Origin: Pseudodonghicola xiamenensis DSM 18339
GTDB lineage: Bacteria; Pseudomonadota; Alphaproteobacteria; Rhodobacterales; Rhodobacteraceae
Reading direction: 5' to 3'
DNA: 49,085 nucleotides
Assembly: GCF_000429365.1 (NCBI RefSeq)
Contig: NZ_AUBS01000031.1
Coordinates: 1 to 49,085, forward strand
Part shown: piece by piece, positions 41,233 through 49,085 of the stretch
How the letters are laid out: each line of letters starts with the position of its first letter
How positions within the stretch are numbered: position 1 is the stretch's first letter
Made by a program: the position numbers and the translations under genes
The notes under the pieces: generated by a model
The model's database searches: none
What the model saw: only the letters and a program-made list of their open reading frames with translations
What the model was told of the DNA's origin: nothing

Positions 41233-43944
41233 ATGCTGAAGGATACCATGCCCGCGGCAAAGCCCCGCTTGCGACCGCGCATCAACATTTCGAAGGCGGT
41301 TTACGATCCCGCCACGCAGAAGCTGACCGTGAACGGCTGGAGGCTGTATTCAGGCCAAAAGCCTCCCCGTATCGTGCTGTCGACCCCGGAGCGCGGCGAG
41401 CTGGGCGAGGCCGAGCAGGGGGGCAGGCGCGCCGACGTGTTCCGTGAGTATCCCGAATACGAGGACAAGACCCCCGGCTGGGTGTTCGAGGCGACGGTCC
41501 CCAATCTGGATCACCACAACAAGCTGCTTGCCACACTCGTCCACGATGGCGGCGAGCAGTTGTACCGCGCCCCGATCACGCTCCTGGCAACCCCGGAGGC
41601 CGCCGTCGACCACAGCCGCTTCGAGGTGACCACCTGCGCCTATGACACCGAGAGCAAGTTCCTGCGCCTAGCGGGCGAGGCATATCCCGAACTGCCGCTG
41701 CGCCGACTGCGGGTGGTGCTGGGCACCGGCCGCTCGGAAGTTATCGAAAAGGCGTTCCTGCCCTCCTCCAACACCCGGCTGAAAACTGGCGGGGTGGTCA
41801 ACCAATTCGGCGGGTTCGAGGCCCGGGTCCGCTTTGTCGGCCAGGGGGCGCTGTCCGCGATCAAGGTGGTCGCCGACCTGATCGACGGCAGCGAGACCGC
41901 CTGGTCGATCGCGCCCGAGGCACTGCTCTACGACCAGCCGCTGGCCGAGATCACCAGCGCCCGGCTCGATTACCTGCGCGACCGGATCACCGTCGAGGGC
42001 TGGTATCGCAGCTATCACCCGGTCACCATGATCAAGCTGCACATGGGCAATCAGCCCTGCCATGGTCTGCCCGAGCTGCGCGAAGACGCCGAGCTGAGCC
42101 GCAAGCTGGGCTTCCGCGGACCGCTGGTGCAGCGGTTCCGCTACGATCTGCCGCTGTCCGAGGCGCTCAGCGATCCCGCCCGGCTGCCGCCCCCGGAGAC
42201 GCCGTTCACCCTGACCCTGTTCAACCGGGACCGGGATATCGGCCGCTTCGAGGCCGATCCCTCCGCCGTCGAGATGGTGACCGCCAAGGCCACCAGCATC
42301 ATGTTCGACCGGCGCAACTCGCTGCTGATGGTCTGGGGGGAATGCGCCCCCGGCTGCCCGCCCGAGGATGTCGCCTTCCGCGTCGCCGGCCGCCAGATCG
42401 GCGAGCCGCTGGTGCCGGTGCTGCCCGACGCCGACCCCACCGCCGAGATCGCCAGCTGGTTCATCGCCGAAGAGGTGAATTTCGAACTGGCCAAGACCCA
42501 CAAGATCGAACTTGAGGTCATCAGCGGCAAGACCGGCTCCGCCGAACTGCTGCGCGATCTGCCCGAGGCGATCATCGTCAGCGCACACAAGACCATCTCC
42601 AGCCCCGACAAGGCTGGAACCGTGCAGCAGATCTACGATCACAACGTAGCCGTGCGCCAGCTGCCCGAGCCGGTGGCCTGTTTCGTGCTGCAGGGCTCGA
42701 TGCTGGGCAAGGGCGGCGGCACCGCGCGCATCCGCAACATGATGCACGCGTTCAAGACCGCGGGCTATTCGGTGGCGCTGATCGACCGCACCGCGCCTTG
42801 GGAGTACATGGAGGCGCTGGAGGACTACAAGGCGCTGCGCCGGCTCTGCGACAGCCACCTGATGATCCCCCAGATCTACAAGTCGGACCTGCTGAGCTTG
42901 GCGTTGGACGACGCCCAGGGGGAGCACGCGACGCAAACGCCCGAGCAGAAGCGTCTGACCGGCTATCTGAAGCGGGCAAAGAAAGAGGGCCGGCTGCTGC
43001 CCGGGGACGGCGAAGGGCTCTATGCGCGGGTCGATTCCCATTTCAACTATGCCGCTGCCGCGATGCTGCACCGGCTGCGCCCGGATGTGGCGATCACCCA
43101 ATTCGCCTGGAGCTGCGAAATCCACACCGCCCTGCCCGATGCCACCTACGGGCTGCTCGATACCCATGACGTGCAATCGGCCCGCTACGCGAATTTCGCC
43201 ACCGCGCGCGAGCGCTACGGCACCGAGGCGGTTCCGTCGCTGGAAAAATTTGCCGTCGACCGCGAGACCGAGCAGAAATTCCTCAACATGGCCCCCGCCT
43301 GCATCGCGATCTCGCCCGACGAGAAACAGGTTCTGGACGACATGATCGGCGCCCGGAACACCGTTCTGGCCACCCCGTCGAGCCAGAACGAGACCTTCCT
43401 CGGCTCGCCCGCGGACAGCCGCCGGCTGCTGTTCATCGGCAACAATTACGAGGCCAACAATTTCGGCATCAAGAGCTTCCTAGAGCACAGCTGGCCGGCG
43501 ATCCGCGACGCGGTCGACGGGGTGCAGCTGGATATCATCGGCAGCTGCGGCGCCTCAGTGACGGAATATGCCAACGACCAAGTCAAGGTGCGCGGCGTGG
43601 TGCAGGATATCGCGCCCTTCTACGAACAGGCGGCGCTGATCATCAATCCGGTGCTATTCGGGACCGGTATGGCGATAAAGATGATCGAGGCACTGAGCCG
43701 CGGCAAGGCGACCGTCTCGACCAGCATCGGCGCCCGCGGTCTGGAAGCTGCGGTGGAGGCCGGCGCGATCGCGGTCACCGACAGCGCCGATCTTTTCTCG
43801 GAGCAAACAATCCGCCTGCTGACCGCCTCCGGTGAGCGGGCCGGGCTGGAACAGGCAGCATATGACCATGCCCGCGTCTATCTTCGCCCGGAGATCACCT
43901 ATTCCAACCTGTTCAACTTCTTGGAAACGAAACTGTTCTACTGA
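41233..43944 (+). CDS. Large protein with C-terminal GT4-type glycosyltransferase domain
   Basis: 903-residue protein. Residues 1 to about 470 contain repeated beta-rich units with similar openings (AVYDPATQKLTVNGWRLY, YDTESKFLRLAGEAYPE, SARLDYLRDRITVEGWYRS, SIMFDRRNSLLMVWGECA), about four copies. The rest is a GT-B glycosyltransferase: GSMLGKGGGTARIRNMM near residue 490, DTHDVQSARYANF, LFIGNNYEANNFGIKSF near 731 and the donor-binding FGTGMAIKMIEALSRGKATVSTSIGARGL near 806. The start ATG 41233 has GAGAAG upstream; 41248 is a possible alternative. No membrane segments. It probably extends a surface glycan, and the repeated N-terminal units may bind the acceptor chain (inference). Confidence 0.8.
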   Translation: MLKDTMPAAKPRLRPRINISKAVYDPATQKLTVNGWRLYSGQKPPRIVLSTPERGELGEAEQGGRRADVFREYPEYEDKTPGWVFEATVPNLDHHNKLLATLVHDGGEQLYRAPITLLATPEAAVDHSRFEVTTCAYDTESKFLRLAGEAYPELPLRRLRVVLGTGRSEVIEKAFLPSSNTRLKTGGVVNQFGGFEARVRFVGQGALSAIKVVADLIDGSETAWSIAPEALLYDQPLAEITSARLDYLRDRITVEGWYRSYHPVTMIKLHMGNQPCHGLPELREDAELSRKLGFRGPLVQRFRYDLPLSEALSDPARLPPPETPFTLTLFNRDRDIGRFEADPSAVEMVTAKATSIMFDRRNSLLMVWGECAPGCPPEDVAFRVAGRQIGEPLVPVLPDADPTAEIASWFIAEEVNFELAKTHKIELEVISGKTGSAELLRDLPEAIIVSAHKTISSPDKAGTVQQIYDHNVAVRQLPEPVACFVLQGSMLGKGGGTARIRNMMHAFKTAGYSVALIDRTAPWEYMEALEDYKALRRLCDSHLMIPQIYKSDLLSLALDDAQGEHATQTPEQKRLTGYLKRAKKEGRLLPGDGEGLYARVDSHFNYAAAAMLHRLRPDVAITQFAWSCEIHTALPDATYGLLDTHDVQSARYANFATARERYGTEAVPSLEKFAVDRETEQKFLNMAPACIAISPDEKQVLDDMIGARNTVLATPSSQNETFLGSPADSRRLLFIGNNYEANNFGIKSFLEHSWPAIRDAVDGVQLDIIGSCGASVTEYANDQVKVRGVVQDIAPFYEQAALIINPVLFGTGMAIKMIEALSRGKATVSTSIGARGLEAAVEAGAIAVTDSADLFSEQTIRLLTASGERAGLEQAAYDHARVYLRPEITYSNLFNFLETKLFY

Positions 43945-43959
43945 AGTGTTGCACACTGC

Positions 43960-43981
43960 GGGCGCCCGGCCTCGGGCGCCC
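43960..43981 (+). terminator. Hairpin after the GT4 gene
   Basis: GGGCGCCC (43960-43967) and GGGCGCCC (43974-43981) form an 8-base-pair stem with loop GGCCTC, followed only by TTGATCG. Possible weak terminator or attenuator before the sulfotransferase gene at 44007. Confidence 0.45.
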
Positions 43982-44006
43982 TTGATCGCGGCAGAAACGG
44001 GCCCCC

Positions 44007-45041
44007 ATGCTTCCTGACCTTCCCGTCACCTCCGTCAGCTACAACCATGCCGCCGGGCGGGTCAGTTTCAATTTCCGCCCCGGCTCGCTAGCGCCGGACC
44101 TATTGCTCACCTTGCTTTCCGACGATGCGGCCTATCGTGCAAAGGTGCGACAGGTGCCCGCCATCGTCGCGGATGAGAGCCCGCGCTTGGTCGGGGTGTT
44201 CGACCGCGTCCGGCTCGCCACGGTGCGCGACCGGCTATTGCTAATCGGCGCGCCGGACGGGGTACCCGCCGCCTTCAGCTATGTGCCACAACAGCACCGC
44301 CTGCTGCACTGGGACAGTGCCCCGCCCGCCCCGGGAACAGTCACCGTTCTGCTATCCTTTCCCCGCAGCGGTAGCAATTTCGTGCAGAATATCCTGCGGC
44401 GCAACAGCGAGGGGGTCGACTGCGCCAGCATCTATGCCGGCGGCTATCTGGACGCACCGCAACTGTTCCTAAAGTCCCATGCGCTGGATCCCGCCACGTT
44501 GATGGCGGAACTCTCCGGCTTGTGGAAGATCGAAACGCCCCCCGCCCGTCTCATCATTCTCGTCCGGGATCCGCGGGATATTTTTCTGTCGCTTTATGAT
44601 TATGTCGCTGGGCTGCGGCGAACCGAGATCGATCCGGAACGGTTTCTGGAGACTGACTACTACTGGTATTTGTTCCAGCCCGATGTGCTCGGCATCATTC
44701 GCGATGCGGCTCACGCTGGCGCGCGTAGCGTCCTTCAGGCCTACCGCGACTGGTATCGGAGTTGGATCACCGAGGACACCGGTCAGGATGGGGCGCTGCA
44801 TCTCCGCTATGAGGATCTGACCCTTACTCCCCAACGGGCCTTCGCCTCCGTTTTCGAGCTTCTCGACTTGCCCCGGCCTGCAACGCTTGCCGCGCTGGAC
44901 GATCTGGTCTCGCTGAACGGGGACAGCCCCCGCCGCCGCAGTCAGCCTCAGGGCTGGCGCAGCGCCCCCGGGAAATACGCTCCCATCATCGCCGGAATCG
45001 AAGAGGCCTTGGCCCACGAAATCGCCGCGCTGGGGTACTGA
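44007..45041 (+). CDS. Sulfotransferase-domain protein with an extra N-terminal region
   Basis: 344-residue protein. Residues 1-110 are a beta-rich extra region (VSYNHAAGRVSFNFRPG ... HRLLHWDS) of unknown family. The sulfotransferase domain follows: 5'-phosphosulfate loop LSFPRSGSNFVQN (residues 116-128), KSHAL, and the 3'-phosphate block ILVRDPRDIFLSLYDYV (about 190), then LRYEDLTLTPQRAFASVFELL. It is more like the classical Sulfotransfer_1 type than the other sulfotransferase-like proteins here. It lies 62 bases after the GT4 gene on the same strand, so both may act on one glycan. Ribosome binding site weak. Confidence 0.83.
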   Translation: MLPDLPVTSVSYNHAAGRVSFNFRPGSLAPDLLLTLLSDDAAYRAKVRQVPAIVADESPRLVGVFDRVRLATVRDRLLLIGAPDGVPAAFSYVPQQHRLLHWDSAPPAPGTVTVLLSFPRSGSNFVQNILRRNSEGVDCASIYAGGYLDAPQLFLKSHALDPATLMAELSGLWKIETPPARLIILVRDPRDIFLSLYDYVAGLRRTEIDPERFLETDYYWYLFQPDVLGIIRDAAHAGARSVLQAYRDWYRSWITEDTGQDGALHLRYEDLTLTPQRAFASVFELLDLPRPATLAALDDLVSLNGDSPRRRSQPQGWRSAPGKYAPIIAGIEEALAHEIAALGY

Positions 45042-45056
45042 CACTCTCCGCCCGGG

Positions 45057-46067
45057 TCAGGGCAGATCCTCCTGCCAGGCCAGCAGGAACAGTTCCACCG
45101 CGCGGGCGACAGACAGGGGCTCCGCCGCTATCACTACCGGCTTCGGCACGGATTTCGCCGGAGGGAACAGATCCCCCTCGGGCCGGTCGAAATAACTGCG
45201 GGCGACCCCGGCATTGCTCTGCTCCCAGCGCTGCATGAACCGCTCGCGCCACGCCGGCGGCAGCGCCAGCTTGCCGCCCGTTGAGTTGCGCTCGAGAAAG
45301 CCGATCAGCGTCATGTTCTGACTCAGCGGATGCAGATCGCGGCCGGTCCGTTCCTTATAGGCGATCTTGTAGAGCCGCAGAAACTCGGTACACGCGGCAT
45401 CCAGCCCGACATTCTGGGATTGCACCGGGGTGAACCCCTCCCTGTCCTCCACCCCGATGCACGCGAGGAAATCTTCGATCAGATCTCCGCCGACCATCCG
45501 GTCCCGGTGGAAGATCCGCGGGCGCATGTTCTCCCGGTCAAACCGCCTGGCCCACCGCTCCATGATCTCGCCATAGAAATAATAGGGGTGCGGACCCTTG
45601 AGATACTCCGAAAAGGTCTGCGTGCTGGCGCCGGTCTTGATCACCTGCTGATAGCGGCTGATCACATGGTCGTCTTGGCGGCGCAGATAGAGAACGACAT
45701 GCACACGGTCAAACAACCCTTCGAACAGGGTTTGCAGCCGCCCGATCTCCTCCTCGCTCAGCCGGTAGAGCCCCTCGTCCGACAGCACCACCCGATCCAG
45801 CCCGCTGCCGCACACTTCCTCGGTGAATTGTTGCAGGAATTCGCGGCGAAACGCCTCCGGACTACTGGCGCGGTTCTTCCACGACGGTTCCTTGACCGTC
45901 TTGTCGTCATCGAATCCATAAAGATAGAGCTTGTAATGACGTTTCAGCCCGGGGCATTTCGGAACTAGATAGCCGCGTTCCGCCAATGTCTCCCGGTTCT
46001 CCTCCAGAAATTTCTGTATCGTCGTAGTTCCGGTCTTGTCCGGACCGATATGCAGGAAAAGCTCCAT
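45057..46067 (-). CDS. Sulfotransferase-like protein (HIGPDKTGTT-type P-loop)
   Basis: 336-residue cytosolic protein. The 5' loop is LFLHIGPDKTGTTTIQKFL (residues 3-21), typical of the HIGxxKTGTT group common in Rhodobacterales and other proteobacteria. VVLYLRRQDDHVISRYQQVIK corresponds to the 3'-phosphate site (R...S.Y). The C-terminal half includes FLERNSTGGKLALPPAWRERFMQRWEQSN, also usual in this group. AAGGAG lies upstream of the ATG at 46067. It is convergent with the 44007 gene (15 bases between stops) and begins inside the read-through tail of the decayed glf gene. Substrate unknown, glycan likely. Confidence 0.82.
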   Translation of the reverse strand: MELFLHIGPDKTGTTTIQKFLEENRETLAERGYLVPKCPGLKRHYKLYLYGFDDDKTVKEPSWKNRASSPEAFRREFLQQFTEEVCGSGLDRVVLSDEGLYRLSEEEIGRLQTLFEGLFDRVHVVLYLRRQDDHVISRYQQVIKTGASTQTFSEYLKGPHPYYFYGEIMERWARRFDRENMRPRIFHRDRMVGGDLIEDFLACIGVEDREGFTPVQSQNVGLDAACTEFLRLYKIAYKERTGRDLHPLSQNMTLIGFLERNSTGGKLALPPAWRERFMQRWEQSNAGVARSYFDRPEGDLFPPAKSVPKPVVIAAEPLSVARAVELFLLAWQEDLP

Positions 46068-46179
46068 CCAAGGAAGACTCCTTCAGTCATGCGGCCCGCG
46101 CGCAGCAGCGCGCAGCCTCTCATCGCATAAAACGCACATAAGCCCGCCGCTTGTCCACAGCCCAGGGCCAAATTGCGTC

Positions 46180-46616
46180 GGAGCGGCGCGACGAAAAACG
46201 CCGGTACCGCCGCGCCCTTCTCCAGACGGGCGAGAAAGCCCCGCGCGGTATCCAGCACCTCGCGGATGGTGCCATCTATCTCGAGATAGCGATAGGTGTC
46301 CAGCCGGCCGACGAAGGTGACGTCCGAGGTCGCCTCCGCCAGCTTCACGTAGTCCGACAGCAGCGCCTTCTCCTCGACTTGGCGGATCGCGTAATAGGGG
46401 ATGTCCTCAGGCTCGGCCGCGCGCGAGAACTCGCGGTAGAGCACCGATCCCTCGTGTTTCTCCGAGGGCGCGAAATGCTTGTGTTCGGTGATCCGGGTAT
46501 AGGGCACCTCGACCTCGCCTTAGTTCATCACCGCGCAGCCCTGGTGATCGCCCTGATAGTGACCTGCCCCCTGCCGGTCCCCCATTCATAGCGAGAGTCT
46601 GCAGGTTAGATTTTGG
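46180..46616 (-). pseudogene. glf: UDP-galactopyranose mutase remnant, cut by IS66
   Basis: On the minus strand the translation GDHQGCAVMN, stop, GEVEVPYTRITEHKHF, then VLYREFSRAAEPEDIPYYAIR and VTFVGRLDTYRYLEIDGTIREVL is the C-terminal third of Glf, which interconverts UDP-galactopyranose and UDP-galactofuranose. A TAA (46520-46522) replaces the codon for the Tyr usual in the VMNY block, and the similarity fades with a likely frameshift near 46565-46590. The natural stop is also lost: the open frame runs past the conserved VPAFF end into the next gene. The IS66 element abuts the remnant at 46617, so the missing FAD-binding part should lie beyond the window. Non-functional as seen. Confidence 0.82.
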
Positions 46617-46632
46617 GTAAGCGGTGTGCCGA

Positions 46633-48171
46633 TCACACGGTGGCGGCGTAATTCCACGGGAGCAGGTCGTTGATCCGGCTTTGCTTGTGGCCTTGGACGA
46701 TGGCGGTGAGTGTGGCAGACAGCCATGCGTGGGGGTCGACGCCGTTCATTTTGCAGGTCTCGATGAGCGAGGCGATGGTGGCCCAGTTTTCGGCTCCGGC
46801 GTCATGGCCCGCGAAGAGGGCGTTCTTGCGGTTCAGGGCGATGGGGCGGATGGTGCGTTCGACGGTGTTGTTGTCGACCTCCACGCGGCCATCGGTGAGG
46901 AAGCGGCCGAGGCCGTCGCGGTATTTGGCGATATAGGTGAGCGCTTCGCCCAATGGGGACTTAGCCGAGGCCCGGGCGCGATGGGGCGTCAGCCAGTCAT
47001 CGAGGCGCGCGAGGATCGGGGCGGAGCGATCCTGCCGAACGGACAGGCGGGTGACAGGGTCACTGCCGCGGATCTCGGCCTCGATGGCGTAGAGATCGCG
47101 GATGAGGGCCACGCCTTCCTCGGCAATCGGCGCGGATCCGGTGCGGGTGATCTCGATCAGCTTGCGACGCGCGTGCGCCCAGCAATAGGCGAGCTGGATG
47201 CCCGGACCGATCCTGTCCGCTGCGATCAGGCGGTTGTATCCGGCATAGCCGTCGACCTGCAGAATGCCGCCGAAGCCCTGCAATATCCGCTCGGCATGTT
47301 GCCCGCCCCGACCGGGGGCATAGGTGAAGACCACGCCCGGTGGTGACGTGCCGCCCCAGGGTCGGTCGTCGCGAGCCAGTGCCCAGAAGTATCCAGTCTT
47401 GGTCTTTCTCGCCCCCGGATCGAGGACTGGGACACGGGTCTCGTCCATGAAGAGCTTGGTGGACCGCTTCAGGTCCGCCATCAGCGCGTCGTAGACGGGG
47501 CGGAGTTCGAAGGCAGCGCGGCCAACCCAATCGGCAAGGGTGGAGCGGTCGAGATCGACGCCTTGGCGGCTGTAGAGCTGGGCCTGACGGTAGAGCGGCA
47601 GATGATCCGCATACTTGCTGACCAGCACATGGGCGACTGTGGCTTCGGTGGGCATCCCGCCCGGGATCAGCCGCGCAGGGGCCGCCGCCTGAACCACGCC
47701 ATCGGTGCAGGACCGGCAGGCATATTTGGGACGGCGGGTGACAATGACACGGAACTGGGCGGGCACGATGTCGAGCCGCTCTGAGACGTCTTCCCCGATA
47801 CAATGCAGGCAGCCGCCGCAGGCGCAGGTCAGACTCTGCGGCTCGATGACCTCTTCGATGCGCGGCAGGTGTTTCGGCAATGCACCACGGTTGGCGGCAC
47901 GCGGTTTGGCGGGGCGTTTGGCGGCGCGATCCTCGGCATCCTCTTCGGCATGGATCACTGCCATAGCCGTTTCCAGGTCTTCCAGCGCCAGCTCGAACTG
48001 GTCCGGATTGCTCTTCTCCGATTTCCGGCCGAAGACCGCCTGCTTGAAGGCCGCGACCAGCTTTTCCAGCCGCGCGATCCGCTCGTCCTTGCGAAGGTCG
48101 CGCGCTTCCGCGGCGATCAGCATCGCCTTCAGCGCAGCAATTTCTTCAAGCAGATCAGCGGCATTCGGCAT
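46633..48171 (-). CDS. tnpC: IS66 transposase TnpC
   Basis: 512-residue transposase. An N-terminal leucine-zipper-like coiled coil (EEIAALKAMLIAAEARDLRK) and the FGRKSEK segment are followed by a zinc-binding region (CACGGCLHC ... YACRSC), the catalytic core with KLFMDETRVPVLDPG and QVDGYAGYNRL, and the C-terminal acidic residue in RVEVDNNTVERTIRPIA. The IS66 C-terminal block NALFAGHDAGAENWATIASLIETCKMNGVDP is present. Length and all motifs are normal, so it is presumably functional. Confidence 0.96.
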   Translation of the reverse strand: MPNAADLLEEIAALKAMLIAAEARDLRKDERIARLEKLVAAFKQAVFGRKSEKSNPDQFELALEDLETAMAVIHAEEDAEDRAAKRPAKPRAANRGALPKHLPRIEEVIEPQSLTCACGGCLHCIGEDVSERLDIVPAQFRVIVTRRPKYACRSCTDGVVQAAAPARLIPGGMPTEATVAHVLVSKYADHLPLYRQAQLYSRQGVDLDRSTLADWVGRAAFELRPVYDALMADLKRSTKLFMDETRVPVLDPGARKTKTGYFWALARDDRPWGGTSPPGVVFTYAPGRGGQHAERILQGFGGILQVDGYAGYNRLIAADRIGPGIQLAYCWAHARRKLIEITRTGSAPIAEEGVALIRDLYAIEAEIRGSDPVTRLSVRQDRSAPILARLDDWLTPHRARASAKSPLGEALTYIAKYRDGLGRFLTDGRVEVDNNTVERTIRPIALNRKNALFAGHDAGAENWATIASLIETCKMNGVDPHAWLSATLTAIVQGHKQSRINDLLPWNYAATV

Positions 48172-48250
48172 GGCCGGGTTTTACCAAACCGCCATGGCCT
48201 ATGCCTCTGGAAAGAGCACGATGAGTCATCCTGCCGCAGCCTTGAACGGC

Positions 48251-48604
48251 TCATTCCACGGCTTCGGGGGCCTTCGCCGCGATGGCCCGAACCCGCCGCC
48301 AATCGAGCCCCGCAAACAGCGCCTCGAACTGCGCGTGGTTCATCACCATCAGTCCGTCCTTTACCGCAGGCCAGGTGAAGCTGTGCTCCTCCAGCCGTTT
48401 GTAGGCCATCACCAGACCGGTGCCGTCCCAGTAGAGCAGCTTCAGCCGGTCCGCCTTCTTGGCCCGGAAGACAAAAACCGTTCCGGTGAACGGATCCTTG
48501 CGCAGCTCGTTCTTCACCATCGCGGCAAGGCTGTCGTGACCCTTGCGGAAGTCGATGGGCTTCGTGGCAACCATGATCCGCACCCGGTTCGACGGGAAGA
48601 TCAT
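48251..48604 (-). CDS. tnpB: IS66 accessory protein TnpB
   Basis: 117-residue IS66 Orf2. Typical blocks are VRIMVATKPIDFRKGHDSLAAMV, PFTGTVFVFRAKKADRLKLLYWDGTGLVM and the C-terminal FTWPAVKDG...LDWRRV. Its start overlaps the tnpA stop by four bases (48601-48604), indicating coupled translation. It is required for transposition in characterised IS66 members, though its role is unclear. Confidence 0.95.
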   Translation of the reverse strand: MIFPSNRVRIMVATKPIDFRKGHDSLAAMVKNELRKDPFTGTVFVFRAKKADRLKLLYWDGTGLVMAYKRLEEHSFTWPAVKDGLMVMNHAQFEALFAGLDWRRVRAIAAKAPEAVE

Positions 48605-48975
48605 GAGCAGGCCCGCAGCGCCATAGCCAGTTCCGCAACCCGTGCCGCAGGCGTGGCTGCGTTCAGCCGCACCGTCACCGTCCCGACGATCAGATCAATC
48701 GACGCCGTCGTTGCCGCTGCCGCGACCGCCAGCGGAGACGCCACGGGCGCTGCAAACTCTGCCCCCGCAACCTCAGGCACCACCAGCTTGCCCTTCCGAG
48801 CCAGCGTCCGCCAGGACGACAGGTGGTTGGCCTTCAATCCATGCCGACGCGCCACCTCGTTCACCGTGACGCCTGGCACCAGCGTCTCCGCCACCATCCG
48901 GCCCTTCGCCTCGTCAGACCATCGCCGCTTGGCCGCCGGAGCCGCCAGAAGCTCCACAAACCCAACGGCCTCCAT
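48601..48975 (-). CDS. tnpA: IS66 accessory protein TnpA
   Basis: 124-residue IS66 Orf1 with a helix-turn-helix DNA-binding start: KRRWSDEAKGRMVAETLVPGVTVNEVARRHGLKANHLSSWRTLARKGKL. The ATG at 48975 is preferred; an upstream in-frame ATG at 49026 would add a leader inside the terminal region. It is the first gene of the element's operon. Confidence 0.92.
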   Translation of the reverse strand: MEAVGFVELLAAPAAKRRWSDEAKGRMVAETLVPGVTVNEVARRHGLKANHLSSWRTLARKGKLVVPEVAGAEFAAPVASPLAVAAAATTASIDLIVGTVTVRLNAATPAARVAELAMALRACS

Positions 48976-49085
48976 ACTGCGCTCCCGATGGACTCCCAAG
49001 GACACCTCCCGTGCAAATCTCCACACAAGGGCGCATCGCAGATTACGGATTCAGCAGGAAGGTGGGAGCGGAACAGCGCTTACGA

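Larger units (their letters stand above)
46617..49083. mobile_element. IS66-family insertion sequence, complete
   Basis: The element is about 2.47 kb and has the three-gene tnpA-tnpB-tnpC layout on the minus strand. Terminal inverted repeats are visible: GTAAGCGGTGTGCCG at the left end (46617) and the reverse complement GTAAGCGCTGTTCCG of the right end (49083). The left flank ends GATTTTGG (46609-46616); the two bases after the right end are GA, the first two of that octamer, consistent with the 8-base target duplication of IS66 elements. All three frames are open, so it may be active or recently arrived. Confidence 0.93.

Overview
The window looks like chromosomal DNA of a high-GC alphaproteobacterium, most probably a member of the Rhodobacterales (Rhodobacteraceae). 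The evidence is the codon bias, the gene families (DUF2793 protein, YjbH/YjbF pair, IS66 with an alphaproteobacterial look) and an intergenic hairpin plus GGGATATTTT-type motif near 7796-7846 that I recall from that group. No rRNA, tRNA or CRISPR was seen. The species cannot be named from the sequence.

Layout. (1) 1-6105: the 3' end of galU, a membrane-bound nucleotide-sugar dehydratase (CapD/WbpM/PglF type), then yjbH and yjbF-like exopolysaccharide genes and a small YjbE/GfcA-like secreted peptide gene closed by a strong terminator. (2) 6347-14355: mixed accessory genes: a DUF2793/Peptidase_G2 tail-spike-like protein, an RTX protein with 18 nonapeptide repeats, a LysR regulator divergent from an amidase, and a TPR protein. 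(3) 14481-15806: UDP-glucose 6-dehydrogenase. (4) 15965-20995: a TetR-RND efflux operon with a visible operator over its promoter. (5) 21048-24903, minus strand: gmd, fcl and manC, which make GDP-L-fucose from mannose phosphate. (6) 25051-46616: a long glycan assembly region. It holds an oxidoreductase, a zinc-ribbon methyltransferase-like protein, a SIS isomerase, a phosphatase, a CMP-sugar synthetase-like cytidylyltransferase, a hydroxyacid dehydrogenase and a lactonase, interleaved with two large GlfT2-like/DUF115 proteins. A lone DUF115-like protein, four sulfotransferase-like proteins, an AlgJ/AlgX-like acetyltransferase, a GT4 glycosyltransferase and a decayed UDP-galactopyranose mutase (glf) follow or flank these. 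(7) 46617-49083: a complete IS66 element abutting the glf remnant, with the window ending two bases past it.

How it may work together (inference). UDP-glucose, UDP-glucuronate and GDP-fucose genes supply standard donors for a surface polysaccharide. The 26663-34974 operon looks like a route to an additional CMP-activated sugar or sugar acid. The DUF115 (Maf/MptE-like) domains are plausible users of a CMP-sugar, because characterised Maf proteins transfer CMP-nonulosonates. Sulfotransferases and an O-acetyltransferase would decorate the product. The most striking single observation is the pair of paralogous GlfT2-like + DUF115 fusions at 31778 and 35027. One keeps all the GT2 catalytic motifs. 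The other has lost every one of them while its DUF115 domain looks intact.
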